Shown one piece after another: positions 23,235 through 33,834 of a stretch of DNA of 64,000 nt. Location: NCBI GenBank assembly GCA_014218235.1, contig CM024766.1:67693207-67757206 (forward strand), given 5' to 3'. The DNA comes from Colocasia esculenta (Eukaryota; Streptophyta; Magnoliopsida; Alismatales; Araceae). A program made the position numbers and the translations under genes. Numbering within the stretch: position 1 is the stretch's first letter; every line of letters begins with the position of its first letter. Below the pieces are notes generated by a model, which searched no databases, was not told where the DNA came from, and was given only the letters and a program-made list of their open reading frames with translations.

Positions 23235-24827
23235 GGCTACTATCCAAGATCATCAGAGAGAGCTTCATTGACTGTCCTAGGCTCTATCTGAGAAACAAAA
23301 GCTAAATAATCACAAGGAATAACATTACCTCTTGTTCTTACCCCAATGGATGGATCACCAATGATATTTCAAGTGGGTGATCTTTCTTGTATCTCCACTC
23401 CTTTGGAAGGTTTTCATGAGTAACTTCTTCTTGTTGTAATTCTTCCAGAGGTGGATCATCCTTGTCCTCAATTGATGCATCTTTTAGTTTCTTGGATAGT
23501 TCTTCTGCATCATCATCGTCACTATCTACTCCCTTTCTCAAGGAAGGGTTAGTTTCATCAAAAATAATGTGCACAGATTGTTCAATCAACAAGGTACGTT
23601 TATTAAATACTCTATAGCCTTTAGGTTTAGACGTGTACCCCATGAAGATGCCTTCATCTGATTTGGCATCCAACTTACCAATGTCCCTTTTCCATTGTTG
23701 TGAATGAAGCAAGGGCACCCAAAGGTTCTGAAGTGGCTGATCTGAGGCTTCTTCCCTTTGAATAGTTCATATGCAGTCTTCTTCAGGATTGGCCTGATCA
23801 TTACTCGGTTGATAATGTAGCTTGCTGTATTGACTGCTTCAGCCCAAAAGTATCTAGGCAGATCATATTCTGAGAGCATAGTTCTTGCCATGTCCAATAG
23901 GGTTCTGTTCTTCCTCTCAGCGATGCCATTCTGTTGAGGTGTCCTTGGTGCTGAGAAATTGTGCTCAATTCCTTGATCATCACAAAATCTAGAAAATTTT
24001 CATTTTGAAATTCACCACCATGATCTGATCTGATAGACACAATGCTGAACTTCTGATCTTTCTGAACTTTCTTACTGAAGCTGACGAAACTTTCAAAAGT
24101 ATCATCTTTGTTCTAGGAATGATACCCATGTAAATCTTGAGTAGTCATCAACTATGACAAATCCAAAATTCTTTCCTCCAAGACTGGTAGTCCTCATTGC
24201 CCAAATAGATCCATATGAAGGAGCTCCAAGGGTTTTGAGGTGGTCACCATCGTCTTTGACTTGAAGGAGACTTGGTGTGCTTACCCTTAGCACAAGGTTT
24301 ACATACACCTTCCAACTTTGTACTGACCTTAGGTAGACCTTGCACAAGATTCTTCTTTAGCAATTTTCTCATGCCATCTACGTGCAATGTCCAAGTCGTC
24401 TGTGCCATAATTCTGTGGATTTTTTTTATTTGCTGCCAGGCAAACATTTTGAACCTTGAGTTCTTCAAGATAGAGCACATACAAATTCTTTTCTCTATTA
24501 GCTTCAAAGATGACTGTTCCATCCTTCAGTATACTGCACTTTGACTCTTGAAACTTGATCTGATGGCCTCTGTCGCACAGCTGGCTAATGCTGATGAGAT
24601 TGTGCTTCAATCCTTGACTAGTAGCACATCTTCTATGACTGTTTTCCTTTGTTATTCACAGAGCCACTGCCTATTACGATTCCTTTCCCATTATCTCCAT
24701 AGGTAACTGTTCCATCTTCAGCTTGGAGATGAGAGAACAACTTCTGGTTTCCTGTCATGTGTCTTGAGCACCCACTATCCAAATACCATTTGGATGCTCG
24801 AGGGTTAACCTGAAATAAAGACATCAA
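23235..24827 (-). pseudogene. A3 protease and integrase, broken
   Basis: The protease block WYLDSGCSRHMTG is at 24745-24780. The GAG-pre-integrase segment (HNLISISQLCDRGHQIKF, 24329-24610) and the HHCC finger follow. The integrase core shows VIVDDYSRFTWV (24102-24190), SIRSDHGGEF (about 24010-24040) and RTLLDMARTMLSEYDLPRYF (23830-23930), in three different frames. The C-terminal part has GIFMGYTSKPKGYRVF (23600-23660) and an acidic tail. Several frameshifts (near 24340, 24110, 23940 and 23340) inactivate it. Confidence 0.88.
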
Positions 24828-24833
24828 GCTTTA

Positions 24834-26575
24834 GGTACCCAAATTCTTTTGGGTCCTGATTGGTTAGTATCATTAATTTTACCTTTAATATCCATTTTTT
24901 ATGTCTTGTTGGGCATGTAGTTATAATATGTCCTAACTTATTGCAGTGACTACAGCAGGATAACTTAGTCACTTTTCTATGTATTTAAAATCAGCTTTGT
25001 ATGCTACATCTTGTTCGGGTACAATTTTGGTGTTGGATATGTTTTAGGATAGACCTTGGTTTCTTCTTATCTGGGGTGTATATCCTAACCCATTTTTCTT
25101 CTTACCTGATCTCCTAGCACCTTTAATATTAGAGTTTTTACCATTAGTAAATTTTTCTAGTGTGCTTGATAGTTTATCATTTTCTTCATTTAAGTTTTTA
25201 ATTTCTTTCCTTAATTCATCTGTACTTTTCTGTTTTTCTAGTTTAGTTATTTGTTCATTTTTAACTTTTAGGTCTTCACATAAAGTTCATTTCTTCGTTT
25301 AAGTTCAATTATTTGCTTTCTAATTGTTCATTTTCTGATTTTAGATCTGAGTTTGTATTTTCTATACAGACTATGTTTTTCTTACTTACTTTTAATAGTT
25401 TAGTTACTTCTTTATATTTTTCATAAAGTTCATTGAAAGCCTCTTCTAAACTATCGGAGTCTGAACCATTGCATGAATCAAAAGATGAGTCAGAAGTTAC
25501 CTTTTCTTCAGTGTTTGCCATGAAGGCCAAGTGGGCTTTTTCTTCATCGTGCAGGAGCTTGACTCACTATCTGAGTCGCTACTGTTTTCCCATGCTGCTG
25601 CCATTGCTTTCTTTTTGAACTTTCTAAACTTCTTGGAACTGTCCTTCTTCCTGAATCTAGCTTCTTTAACTTAGGACACTCAGTCTTAATGTGTCCTGGC
25701 TTCTTACATTCGTAGCAGATGGGTCTCCTTTCTTCATTTCTTTCCATCTGGCTTCTTGAAATCCTTATTCTTTTGAAATACCTTCTACCAGATTGAGATT
25801 TCTTCTTTTTAGCCAAAATTCGCTGTAACCTTCTAGATAACATAGCTTCCTCATTCTCGCTGTCTGCATCACTTTCGCTTTCAGCTGAGCTTGCATCTGG
25901 TGAATCTTCTTCAGCTTTTAAGGCGTTGGAGTGCTTCTTTCTGCTAGAGGACTCTCCTAGCCTTTCCATATTGATTCATGGGCCATGAGGGACCCAATGA
26001 GCTTTTCTACAGACATTCTCTTCAGATCATTGCTTCTCTATTGCTGTGACTTTTGGAGTCCATGAGGACGGTAAGGATCTAAGTATCTTTCTTACCATAT
26101 CTCCCATCTCATAGACTTTCCCCAGGCTAGCCAGTCCATTTGTGATGTCAGTGAACCGGCTGAACATTTGAGTTATGGACTCACTTGATTGCATCTGAAA
26201 TCTTTCATATTGAGTGACAAGAATCGATTCTTGTTTCCTTCACTTTGTCTGTGCCTTCATAAGTAATCCTGAGCTTTTCCCACATTTCCATTGATGATTT
26301 GCAGGCTGAAACTCTGTTGAATTCCTTCTTACTTAGAGCACAGCATAGGATACTTTTGCTTTGCAATTCAGGGAAATCTTCTTCCTGTCATCATCTGTCC
26401 ATTGTGCTTTCTCATTTGTGACTAACAGATCACCTTCTTCTACTATGGACCAAATTTGATAGTCGTGTCCTTGTAAAAAGTATTCCATTCTGGTCTTCCA
26501 GTAAGGATAATCTTCACCATCAAAGAGAGGGGGTCGGTTGACGGACTGACCTTCAAAGTTACCTTGGGCTGCCAT
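24834..26575 (-). pseudogene. A3 gag, broken
   Basis: The start MAAQGNFEGQSVNRPPLFDG (26575) and YWKTRMEYFLQG give the UBN2-type N-terminus. Frames are lost between 26330 and 25970. Then come an acidic segment, a basic segment and the knuckle CYECKKPGHIKTEC (about 25680-25725), a stop, and a coiled coil (25309-25450, SLEEAFNELYEKYKEV). The second knuckle CCSHCNKLGHIITTC is near 24915-24960. Same layout as A1 and A2 but a different sub-family. Confidence 0.87.
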
Positions 26576-26624
26576 GGATCTTTACTCTTCAGATCGTTGG
26601 ATCCTTTCTTTGTCGAAGAGACTT

Positions 26625-26636
26625 GCTCTGATACCA
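26625..26636 (-). other. A3 primer-binding site
   Basis: The minus strand reads TGGTATCAGAGC, two bases from the LTR end GGGCAACA. Confidence 0.92.
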
Positions 26637-26924
26637 CTTGTTGCCCAGTTGACGAGCCCAGAGGGGGGTGAATGGGTCTTTTTGAAATTAATCTAGAAGA
26701 TACCTGTAACTCAAAACAATCACACAAACGTTCTTCGAACTATGTTAGTTGCAGTTAGTTTAAATAACAATCACACAAGGAAGACAATCACACAACACAA
26801 GGATTATCCTGGTTCGGACTTCCTTTCCTTAGGAGTCCTACGTCCAGTCCCTGAGCAACAACTCAGGATTCACTAACTAGGGAACAGTCCCCCTAAGGAC
26901 GCTACAACACCCAGCTCACTAGTC

Positions 26925-27040
26925 TTCCTTCACACTCGAAGGGAACAACACCTTGGATACCACCAGGTCTTCCTTCACACCCGAAGGGAACAACACCCTG
27001 GATACCACCAGGTCTTCCTTCACACCCGAAGGGACCACAC
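26925..27040. repeat. Short tandem repeat in the A3 LTR
   Basis: Three successive units of about 45 bp carry GTCTTCCTTCACAC, CCGAAGGGAACAACACC and TGGATACCACCAG. It lies in the U5-like third of the LTR. Confidence 0.8.
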
Positions 27041-27295
27041 AGAGAAGAATCTATGACTTTCAAGCCCCTAGATCCAGCTTTTGATAAGCGAGGATCTGAA
27101 GCAACTAGAACTGAGAGCAAAGAGATTATAAACAATTCACACTCTCAGAACTATACAGGCTCTCTCAAGATTTTCACAAACTAGTGGAGAGCAAAAGAGC
27201 AAAAGCTAAGAGGAGTGAAAGATCTTGGCTCTCGATTTTCTTCAGAAGAATTTGAATGCTTTTTCTTGAACTTATGTCTTCTGTTCTTCTGACTT

Positions 27296-27305
27296 GTATA
27301 TATAT
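27296..27305 (-). promoter_or_regulatory. A3 LTR TATA-box candidate
   Basis: The minus strand reads TATATATACA about 660 bp upstream of the PBS, at the same relative place as the A2 box. Confidence 0.5.
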
Positions 27306-27769
27306 CTTCAATTTGAAATATAGACGTTAATGTCCGTTGTCTCTCTTTTGAGTAGTCGTTAGACTGAATGACATCTGGAGTCTGGAAGCTTCCTGTCACA
27401 GTCTTTTGATCACTTGAGCACGCAAAGAGATGAGATCTTCAAAGATATCCGATGGCTTCTATTGTTTAACGTTGTACCATGAAGCTAGTTCAGAGGTCTG
27501 CACAGATGTCAATCTTAAATAGCAGACAGATAGGCTGTCTCTGATGTCAGTCAACGTCAGTAGCAATAGTCAAGAAAATAGTAATGCCAAATGGCTTAAG
27601 TCTAAAGACGTTATCAGAGTAGGCACGATAAAGGAGATATGGTCTGCATGCATGCAGAGATATGTTCAGATCTCATAAATGCAAGAGCGTCAGAGAGATG
27701 TCTACGTGGACTTTGACTGGTCAATGCTTTAAGATGAATAAGATATCAAGATATGAAATTGATGACTGT

Positions 27770-28490
27770 ATGACTTATGAAATCGTTATGAGTCATAGCA
27801 AATCGTTGTGAAACCTAAAGAAATCGTTACGAGAACTAAAGAAATCATTACGGCTACCAAGTCGTTACGAGTATCAAAGAAATCGTTACGAGACTAAAGA
27901 AATCGTTACGGCTACCAAGTCGTTACGAGTATCAAAGAAATCGTTACGAGAACTAAAGAAATCGTTACGGCTACCAAGTCGTTACGAGTATCAAAGAAAT
28001 CGTTATGATAACTTATGAAGAAGTCGTTACAACAAGCAAGTCGTTGCGAGTTCTAAAGAAATCGTTACGATAACTTATGAATCGTTACAACAAGCAAGTC
28101 GTTACGAGTTCTAAAGAAATCGTTATGATAACTTATGAAGTCGTTACAACAAGTCGTTGCGAGTTCTAAAGAAATCGTTACGATAACTTATGAAGTCGTT
28201 ACAACAAGTAAGTCGTTGCGAGTTCTAAAGAAATCGTTATGATAACTTATGAAGTCGTTACAACAAGTAAGTCGTTGCGAGTTCTAAAGAAATCGTTACG
28301 ATAACTTATGAAGTCGTTACAACAAGCTCGTTGCGAGTTCTAAAGAACTTATGACTTTTCAGTCGTTACAACAAGTAAGTCGTTGCGAGTTCTAAAGAAA
28401 TCGTTATAGAAGTCGTTACGACTTGGATTTGTTTGAAACATCACTTATCGTTACGACATTTTCAACATGACTTTTCAGTCTTATAAGAAA
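27770..28490. repeat. A3 LTR tandem array (TCGTTACGA/TCGTTGCGA words)
   Basis: Two sub-arrays: about 27800-28000, unit about 57 bp (GAAATCGTTACGGCTACCAA, GTCGTTACGAGTATCAAA), then about 28010-28420, unit about 58 bp (AAGTCGTTGCGAGTTCTAAA, GATAACTTATGAAGTCGTTA). Units are very alike, so the array has been homogenised recently. Confidence 0.92.
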
Positions 28491-28726
28491 TCGTTATGAA
28501 CTTCAACAGAAATCGATATGGATTTAGAGAGATCTCATGTTGAAAAGATTAAAGCTTCAGAGTAGTAATGCATACCTTTATTGGCTTGTTTGACCTCGGT
28601 ATTTTTCCTGTACTTAAGACTTATGAAATATTTATCAGATATAATTGATAAATTCTTGTTTGATTTTGTTAATCATCAAATATGTATATGTATATAATTA
28701 ATTAAAATTGCATGGGGACAGACTGA

Positions 28727-28734
28727 TGATCATC
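28727..28734. repeat. Right junction repeat of A3 (TGATCATC)
   Basis: It is followed by CACCACGCCTACC, which is B gag leader text (compare 36893-36905). See the left copy at 18566-18573. Confidence 0.7.
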
Positions 28735-28950
28735 CACCACGCCTACCTCTCGAAGCCATGGCTGCATAAATTTCAGCCACCATTAGAGCTACTAATTTAT
28801 TTCCTAACCATTTCCTTATCTATTTTTCATTATTTTTAATCAATTCTACACATGTGGACATTCCTATGTAGACTTAGCATGTAATGGGGATAATGACTTA
28901 TATATATATATTCATGTGCAATCTCAACCGGTCGCTCTGATACGAATCTC
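28735..28950 (-). pseudogene. B1 gag 5' end and leader
   Basis: The gag start codon (MAS...) is at 28757-28759 on minus, in the context GCCATGGCTTCGAGAGG as in B2 (36915-36917). The rest is untranslated leader up to the LTR, matching 36906-37109. The PBS at 28934-28945 reads TCGTATCAGAGC, with one base changed from TGGTATCAGAGC, which would weaken tRNA pairing. Confidence 0.85.
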
Positions 28951-31900
28951 TGCGACGACCCTCTTTATACCGGTACGATTATACCAATCCACGTCGGTAT
29001 AATGAACGTCATCACAGTGGGATATTTACCCAAAAATAACATACTATTGAGATGCTCATAAATACAAATACAGAGTAGCGGAAGCAAAAGAACTACTTGT
29101 CTTCATTTCATCATCCACATTTAACATACATGATTCAAATGACAATTTAAAGATAACTAAAGTCCACGTAAATAAAGTGCTAAAAATCAGATTACATAGC
29201 TTGTCCACAATTACATAATAGTTCCATTACAATGCCTCAATTACATACAATGAAAGCAAAATGTCACGATGACGACTCCACCAGGCTACTCGCCACGCTC
29301 GGAGTCACTCTCCACGGTCTCCTCTAACGATGTAGGGTCACCAACTAAACCTGTACGCCGAAGCAAGGAATGAGTCTAAAAGACTCAGCAAATAACACCA
29401 CACACCTCATACATGCATATATCACAGTAGGTTTTTCATTCCAATTTGCAAAGCAAAACATATAGCATGCTTGGACATTGATAAGGACAACCTATCATGA
29501 TGATTCTACAAACTTTAAAACACATGGTACATGATTTAAGCCATTCCAAAATAAATATCCTATCACATGCTTTCTACTCATGTAATCACATGAAAGCTAC
29601 ATTTCAAATGAGGCTATAACATGGAAGCAACCAAACATGGGATTTTTGCATGTAAAAAGAACATTTCTATCATGGTTTCTACACATTCTTGCACATGCAT
29701 TTATCATTTCATACACATTAAGGTTGCTGTTTTGACATACTTTAGCAATTCACATCCTATTGCATGAGAGCTACAATTCCAATTAATTACAACACGATAG
29801 CAATTAAACATGGAATTGTTCACACATATGCAAGAAATGCTCCTAGCATGGATTCTACGCATTTTTACAAATAAAACCTTTTTATAAACATTTAGGTTGC
29901 TGTTATAACATAATTTCACATTAACATATCATGGACCAATTTCACAACTTAACATAATGGTTTCACATGTTTACACAATTACTCATTCACATAGTTCTCT
30001 TTTTACACATTGCACATTTACACATTTCACACTACACAATTTACACATAATCACATTCACATTTCACAATTTAGTGCCGTGACACATAGTCCAAACCACC
30101 ATTAGAAGGACACATCACATAACACATACACATAGACGTCACCTAGGCAATACAGTGACGACTCTTGGACTGCGCAGACCGGGAGAACAAGTCTCCACCC
30201 TAACCAGTGGTACTTGTCCACCTCCAGGATTTCATCCTAATGCCCTTAGGATCTTAACACATTGAACCTTCCCATGGGGACTTTTCCATGGTACGGTTCC
30301 ACGGCCCTCTATGGAAGCAGTGTCACACATGGCACACACTTTTACACATTACACATTTCGATTTTTAACACACATATTACACATGTCTTTACATTCTCTC
30401 ACTTATGCACATGGCTCTGTTTTCCTAATCATGATACTATTTGTTGACAGAAATCAAACACTCAGTAGCTCACATTAATCAGGTTGGCAATCACATTATC
30501 AACTCATATTCATGATAGCATGCATTTGTCACATGTTTTCACATGGAAATTTCATAATACACTTTACAGTTATCCAAATATCATGAAATTTTAACCACAC
30601 ACTAGTTGCAGGTTCATGACCTCACATACAAATTTCCAGATTTTTCTGAGTCATATTACATTTACAGAAATTAAAACATTCAATTGCATGCCATTCATAA
30701 TTCAATTTATCATGGAACATAACATGAATATCCAGTTTGATAGTTCACAGCCCTGAACCTAACATACACATCATCACAGAATTTTCCCCGGATTTATTGC
30801 ACAACACACAATTTATTGTAAATTTTACAAATCCTACGCATGTCTTCTATTTCCAACAAAATTTACAGTAAATCCCACAATTATGGAAAAATTCTCAAAA
30901 TTTCAGGGCATGGACTGATATGCATACACACAGTTTAGAAAATTTAGGGCATTCCATTTCTCGAGATCATGTAGACAGTAGGTAATCATGCATAATCCAT
31001 TTCCAAACATGTATTTCAATAAATCTAACAAATTCATGCCATTCACAAAAGCACAGAATATTCCACACACATCACATTGTCTATTTTACATAACATATAC
31101 GAATTACATTATATCCTCAGGCGAAAACACTTCGGAAATAATCGTATACAAGGGAGAACAGCTCACTGTTCTGCCCTGAAGAACTTAACGGCACAGTCTG
31201 TTAATGGAGCTTAACGGCAACATCGTTGGCCGTTAATTGAAGATCTTAACGGCAAGGGGTCTTGCCGTCAAGTTTAGGTCTGTGCAAAACACAGACCCGA
31301 GCTCCAAAAGAAGGAGAAATGTGAGGATCCAGGACACGAGGAAAATCTGTAAAATGGTAAAACCCTACTAGACACCTACATGGACGAAGTGAATGGGTTA
31401 CTTGCCTTTTTAAAAACCTCCAAAGGGATCTAAGTTGCTGTTGAAGCTCTCCTTGGGCAGTCCCAAGAAGCCTCCAAACTCTTCTTGCTCCGGGTTCTTG
31501 GTCGATGCAAGCTTCAGTCGAGTGTTGGGGAAGCCTTCCCAATGTCCCGACTTCCTCCTGGTAGTAGTGGATCGCCGGAAGAAGCCTTCAGTCGCCGGAT
31601 TCAAGCTTGCCAAGTTCAGTTTTCCTCCAGTTTTGGGCTAGGGTTTCTCTCCTTCTTGAAAGAGTCAAGAGAGTTCTTCTGGTGCAGAAAGGGTTTAGTT
31701 TATAGTAGAGGGGTTTGGGATATCCCGGAGGGGTGATGTGAAGGCCTGATAGCCGTTGGGGACATCTCCCCAATGGCTGGGCTTGCTTGCCCCCGGAATT
31801 TCGGGGTCTGCAACGCATGCAGGTCAGAGATATTAACGTCCACATCCATGGCCGTTGACTTAAGTATTAGCGTCCATCGAGGTGGACGCTGACTCATCAT

Positions 31901-32175
31901 GGACGTCCATCCATGTTGACGCCAATTTGGCCCTTCGGCCAGAACTTAAAACATGCAGAAACCATGCTTAACGTTTACATATACATACATGCCATATATA
32001 TACTATCATGTACACACTACCACCATGCAATTCATACACTATTTACAACTAATTATACACATGCACACATAAGTATAACTAGTTAATACGTACGTAGATA
32101 TGTACATCTATGCATACACAAGCATGAATTATTTACACGTAATAAAGTAATACAACAAAATTCGAGGGCCTTACA
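28951..32175 (-). repeat. B LTR copy 2 (5' LTR of B1 and 3' LTR of B2)
   Basis: It runs from TGCGACGACC to GGGCCTTACA on plus. It has the B1 leader and PBS on its left and the B2 polypurine tract on its right, so it serves both bodies. A minus-strand TATA candidate is at 31699-31704. It starts TGCGACG like copy 1, while copy 3 starts TGTGACG. Confidence 0.92.
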
Positions 32176-32188
32176 CCCTCTCCCCCTT
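32176..32188 (-). other. B2 polypurine tract
   Basis: AAGGGGGAGAGGG on the minus strand directly abuts the 3' LTR start TGTAAGG. Confidence 0.82.
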
Positions 32189-32219
32189 AAAGAAACTTCG
32201 TCCTCGAAGTTTAAACAAA

Positions 32220-33616
32220 ACTACTCAAACAAACGGGGATACTTCTTCTTCATCGCATCCTCAAGCTCCCAAGTAGCCTCCTCTCGCGAGAAGTTCCGCC
32301 ATAGAACTTTCACCGACGCAATACCCTTGTTCCGGAGATGCTGAACCTTCCGGTCAAGAATAGCTACTGGTTGCTCCACATACGACAGATCTGGCTGAAT
32401 CTCCACTGGCTCATGACTAATCACATGAGATGGATCTCGGACATACTTCCTGAGCATAGAAACGTGGAAAACAGGATGAACACTAGCTAAAGCTGGGGGT
32501 AAAGCTAGCTCATATGCCACGCTGCCCAATCGTCTGAGAATCTCATACGGGCCAATGAATCTAGGGCTCAGCTTACTATGCCTGCCAAACCTGACGACAC
32601 CACGAGTAGGTGATATCTTCAAGAAGACATGATCACCCACCTCGAACTCAAATCCTTCCTTCTGTTGTCGGCGTAGCTCTTCTGCCTATCCTGCGCCGCA
32701 ACAAGCCTCTTCCTGATAAGCTGGACCTTATCCGAAGTCTCCTGAACTAACTCCGGACCGATCAGCTGCCTATCACCGGTCTCCTCCCAACATAAAGGAG
32801 ATCTGCAAGGCCTCCATACAACGCCTCAAATGGAGCCATACCAATACTCGCATGAAAGCTGTTGTTGTATGCGAACTCCACTAGAGGTAATGACGCTCCC
32901 AATCATCCTTCCAATCCAGTACACACGCTCTCAACATATCCTCGAGCGTCTGGATAGTCCTCTCGGACTGTCCATCTGTCTGGGGATGAAACGCCGAACT
33001 GAGCTTCAGCTCCGAACCTAACGCATCCTGAAGACCTTTCCACAACCTCGAAGTAAATCTCGGATCTCGATCCGAAATGATCGACTTCGGCACACCATGC
33101 AATCTAACCAACTACTAACATACAATCTAGCTAAACTCTCAACCGACTGCTTCTTCTTCATAGGCAGAAATGCGCAGTCTTCGAGAATCTATCTACAACT
33201 ACCCAAATCGAGTCATTGCCCCTTCTAGATCGAGGCAAACCCGAAACAAAGTCCATAGTGACAGCTTCCCACTTCCATACTGGGATCTCCATCCTTTGCA
33301 TAAGGCCAGATGGTCGCTGTCGCTCGGCCTTCACTTGCTGGCATACTAAACACCGGGATACATAATCTGCCACATCCCTCTTCATGCCAGACCACCAAAA
33401 GGACCTCTTCAAATCCTGGTACATCTTAGTGTTACCCGGATGAATAGAGAATCTCGACCTGTGAGCCTCCGCTAACACATGCTCACGGACATCTACCAAA
33501 TCAGGGACACACACACGGTGATGGAATCTAATCACACCGTCCTCATCACGAGCAATGCCTGCCTTGCCCACTAACTCTAGGAGTCTAGGGTCGGCTTTCT
33601 GTTGCTCGATCACCAT
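32220..33616 (-). pseudogene. B2 integrase with chromodomain-like C-terminus
   Basis: In minus-strand order: zinc-binding region and core (33158-33616: IHPGNTKMYQDLKRSFWW, CLVCQQVKAERQRPSG, MDFVSGLPRSRRG), core second half (32881-33111: HGVPKSIISDRDPRFTS, FHPQTDGQSERTIQTLEDML), and the C-terminal domain (32221-32640: GDHVFLKISPTRGV, LPPALASVHPVFHVSMLRKY, VKVLWRNFSREEATWE). Frameshifts near 33155, 32880 and 32650 separate the three pieces. The catalytic D and D-plus-E region can be seen. The chromodomain-like tail of this clade is thought to guide insertion to heterochromatin. Confidence 0.88.
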
Positions 33617-33834
33617 CCAAAATCGAGGACCTAAGGGATAACTGAGCTACAAAGCCTGGCATAGCGATGGCTCTAACTCAGTCAACGCGCAAGCCGCATC
33701 CTCCAACATCTTCCAGTCCTGCTGGAGAGATGGTCTCTTCCTACTCAGAGCATCCGCTACGACATTCGCCTTCCCAGGGTGATACTGAAGGTCGAAGTCA
33801 TAGTCCTTCAAGAACTCAATCCATCTTCTCTGCC
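33617..33834 (-). pseudogene. B2 RNase H to integrase linker, frameshifted
   Basis: Read on minus, this gives RQRRWIEFLKDYDFDLQYHPG, the VADALSR block and the ACALTELEPSL segment, all matching B1 14915-15560. It is out of frame with the RT-RNase H reading frame because one base is missing at about 33836 (CCTCAGTTTAA here, CCTCAAGTTTAA in B1). Another shift is near 33616-33650. Confidence 0.8.

Larger units (their letters stand above)
18574..28726 (-). mobile_element. Element A3: Sirevirus with env-like ORF, minus strand, 3' LTR missing
   Basis: On the minus strand: 5' LTR (26639 to about 28732), PBS 26625-26636, gag (24834-26575), protease-integrase-RT-RNase H (21746-24827), then an env-like ORF (18575-21403). 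The gene order gag, PR, IN, RT, RH with an extra 3' ORF is that of Sireviruses. Left of the env-like stop codon the sequence goes straight into B1 gag, with no polypurine-LTR end. The element sits inside B1 gag: B2 reads across the homologous site (about 36855-36900) without interruption. Confidence 0.88.
26639..28732 (-). repeat. A3 5' LTR
   Basis: The PBS-side end is GGGCAACA on minus. The outer end is uncertain: TGTCCCCATG (28720) or TGATCATCAG (28732) are the two TG candidates. The layout matches A2: about 250 bp AT-rich start containing TTTGATGATTAAC, a tandem array at about 27770-28490, a TATATATA at 27296-27305, and a U5-like end with 'tcttccttcacac' repeats (26920-27030). No second LTR of this family is present. 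Confidence 0.82.

Noticed and set aside
27800..28420. Possible CRISPR-like array
   Set aside because: Units are directly adjacent with no unique spacers, and it lies in a plant LTR. It is a tandem satellite.
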